A program made the position numbers and the translations under genes. Shown here piece by piece: positions 5,021 through 6,139 of a stretch of DNA of 6,139 bases. This stretch comes from UBA2798 sp046289975 (GTDB lineage: Bacteria; Bacteroidota; Bacteroidia; Flavobacteriales_D; UBA2798). The first letter of the stretch is position 1. Each line of letters starts with the position of its first letter. The stretch spans positions 1-6,139 of the forward strand of contig JBKBUQ010000176.1 in NCBI GenBank assembly GCA_046289975.1, in the 5' to 3' direction. Under the pieces are notes generated by a model. The model saw only the letters and a list, made by a program, of their open reading frames with translations, had not been told where the DNA came from and ran no database searches.

Positions 5021-5989
5021 ATGTCTTACCACGATACAACGAAAGATTTTTACAAGCAGGCAGCACTTACACCCGATGTTGGACTTTGTTGTACCACTAC
5101 TCCCATTTGGAAACTTCCTGAATTGGATATTCCCCTTATCATGCAACAAATGAATTACGGATGCGGTAGTACTGTTCACCCTCGTGATCTTTCCGGGTCG
5201 CCAACTGTCCTGTATGTTGGTGTTGGTGGAGGAATGGAACTTCTTCAGTTTGCTTATTTCAGTCGGAAAAAAAGCGGAGTCATTGGCATTGATGTGGTAG
5301 ATGAAATGCTGGATGCTTCAAGAAAGAATTTTGTGGAGGCTGAACAATTGAATCCATGGTTTAAGTCTGATTTCGTTGATTTGCGAAAAGGTGACGCTTT
5401 GCACTTACCTGTAGCAGATAGTTCTGTTGATGTGGCGGCACAGAATTGCCTGTTCAATATTTTTAAGATCGATGATCTGAAGTTGGCTTTGCAGGAAATG
5501 TACAGGGTATTGAAACCGAACGGACGATTGGTGATGAGTGATCCGATCAGCGAAGATATTATTCCTGATGCATTGCGAAACGACGAAAAACTCAGAGCTG
5601 CATGTCTTAGCGGTGTCATCCCTTTGCAGGAATATATCCGATTGATTACTTCAGTTGGATTTGGAACCGTTGAAATCAGAGCCAAACGTCCATACCGCAT
5701 CCTTGATCCAATGCACTATTCTACGGATAAGCCGATTTACATAGAGAGTGTTGAAGTATGTGCAATCAAAGATCCAATGCCCTCAGATGGACCTTGTGTC
5801 TTTACCGGAAGATCTGCCATATATTTTGGGAAGGAAGAATTTTTTGATGATGAAAAAGGTCATGTTTTGATGCAAAACCAACCTCTCGCAGTATGTGATA
5901 AAACGGCTGGCGCGTTGAGAGATTTGAAAAGAAAAGATATTTTTATTTCCGATTCAACCTGGTTTTATGATGGGGGAGGGTGTTGTTAA
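5021..5989 (+). CDS. arsM: Arsenosugar biosynthesis arsenite methyltransferase ArsM
   Basis: 322 residues, a class I SAM-dependent methyltransferase of the ArsM/AS3MT type. SAM motif I is VLYVGVGGG (63-71), followed by the acidic GIDVVDEML (89-97) and KGDALHLP (123-130). The four cysteines used for As(III) binding and methylation are recognisable by context with human AS3MT: C23/C24 (C32), C48 in NYGCGS (C61), C143 in QNCLFN (C156) and C195 in RAACLSG (C206). A C-terminal domain with CVFTGRSAIYFG (259-270) follows, and the protein ends in a vicinal pair, GGGCC. ArsM converts arsenite stepwise to mono- and dimethylarsenic, the ArsS substrate. The ATG at 5021 has an A-rich upstream region and no Shine-Dalgarno. 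It is the last gene of the cluster, after a 61-base gap with a palindrome, so it may have its own control. The gene converges on the next one with 8 bases between stops. Confidence 0.92.
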   Translation: MSYHDTTKDFYKQAALTPDVGLCCTTTPIWKLPELDIPLIMQQMNYGCGSTVHPRDLSGSPTVLYVGVGGGMELLQFAYFSRKKSGVIGIDVVDEMLDASRKNFVEAEQLNPWFKSDFVDLRKGDALHLPVADSSVDVAAQNCLFNIFKIDDLKLALQEMYRVLKPNGRLVMSDPISEDIIPDALRNDEKLRAACLSGVIPLQEYIRLITSVGFGTVEIRAKRPYRILDPMHYSTDKPIYIESVEVCAIKDPMPSDGPCVFTGRSAIYFGKEEFFDDEKGHVLMQNQPLAVCDKTAGALRDLKRKDIFISDSTWFYDGGGCC

Positions 5990-5997
5990 TTCAGCTT

Positions 5998-6139
5998 TTA
6001 GTTGTTTAGAGCACCTTCGGTAATCCATTTTTCTATAACACTTATTTGGCAATCACTCAGTTTTGGTCCATTTGATGGCATTGCTGCATAACCATTCTGA
6101 TGTCTTACAGATCCAATAAGGCTTCCATCCAGAGCAAGC
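5998..6139 (-). CDS. C-terminal end of a probable c-type cytochrome domain protein (partial)
   Basis: On the minus strand a frame enters from the right edge and stops at 5998-6000 after 46 visible residues. The fragment reads LDGSLIGSVRHQNGYAAMP, then NGPKLSDCQISVIEKWITEGALNN. This pattern (small-residue loop, 'MP..G..LS.C.I..I..WI..GA.NN') is the usual C-terminal part of exported heme c domains in Bacteroidetes, where the Met of the MP motif is the probable distal heme ligand and the last helix packs on the heme. The CxxCH heme-binding motif would lie outside the window, so the call rests on the tail alone. The gene is convergent with arsM and is probably unrelated to arsenic metabolism. Confidence 0.6.
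   Translation of the reverse strand, partial: LALDGSLIGSVRHQNGYAAMPSNGPKLSDCQISVIEKWITEGALNN

Noticed and set aside
5254..5700. 148-codon open frame on the minus strand within arsM
   Set aside because: It lies opposite a gene with clear family motifs, and its translation shows no recognisable domain; it is an antisense shadow.
5987..6010. Bidirectional terminator between arsM and the convergent cytochrome-like gene
   Set aside because: Only 8 bases separate the two stops and I found no GC-rich hairpin followed by a T run; termination may occur inside the neighbouring gene or by another mechanism.

Overview
The window carries an arsenosugar biosynthesis gene cluster on the + strand, almost certainly from a member of the Bacteroidetes. 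The evidence for that host is a TTTG-N20-TATTTTTG promoter of the Bacteroidetes type, AT-rich start regions without convincing Shine-Dalgarno sequences, and protein families and a gene set (DUF547, paired TIGR04282/TIGR04283 transferases, ArsS-type radical SAM, ArsM) that are common in that phylum. The species cannot be told from this sequence.

Layout: positions 1-132 are the 3' end of a + strand gene, tentatively a sterol desaturase/fatty acid hydroxylase family protein. A good promoter (135-166) precedes an exported DUF547 protein (183-899). After 40 bases comes a run of six genes that overlap end to start by 1-8 bases: a CPYC carboxymuconolactone-decarboxylase-like protein (940-1275), the radical SAM enzyme ArsS (1275-2336), a membrane-anchored or exported rhodanese (2333-2857), a CofC-like TIGR04282 transferase (2850-3455), a GT2-type TIGR04283 glycosyltransferase (3452-4144) and a purine nucleoside phosphorylase (4141-4959). 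A 61-base gap holding a perfect 15-base palindrome separates these from the arsenite methyltransferase ArsM (5021-5989). A convergent minus-strand gene, probably a c-type cytochrome, ends at 5998. There is no gene-free stretch over 300 bases, and I see no RNA gene, CRISPR array, insertion sequence or phage feature.

How the genes fit together (established for ArsM and ArsS, inferred after that): ArsM methylates As(III) to the dimethyl form. ArsS adds the 5'-deoxyadenosyl group of SAM to dimethylarsenic, giving 5'-deoxy-5'-dimethylarsinoyl-adenosine. The phosphorylase could then remove adenine and leave an arsenoribose 1-phosphate. The CofC-like protein could activate this as a nucleotide sugar, and the GT2 enzyme could transfer it to glycerol, a phospholipid or another acceptor. 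The peroxidase-like and rhodanese proteins may handle redox or sulfur chemistry.

The system itself is known by annotation. What deserves attention is the logic of the late steps: an Asp in the phosphorylase where Asn marks 6-oxopurine specificity, and a possible sugar-1-phosphate activation route. The altered active site of the CMD protein, the palindrome before arsM and the exported accessory proteins are also worth following up. No arsR, arsC or arsenite efflux gene lies inside the window.
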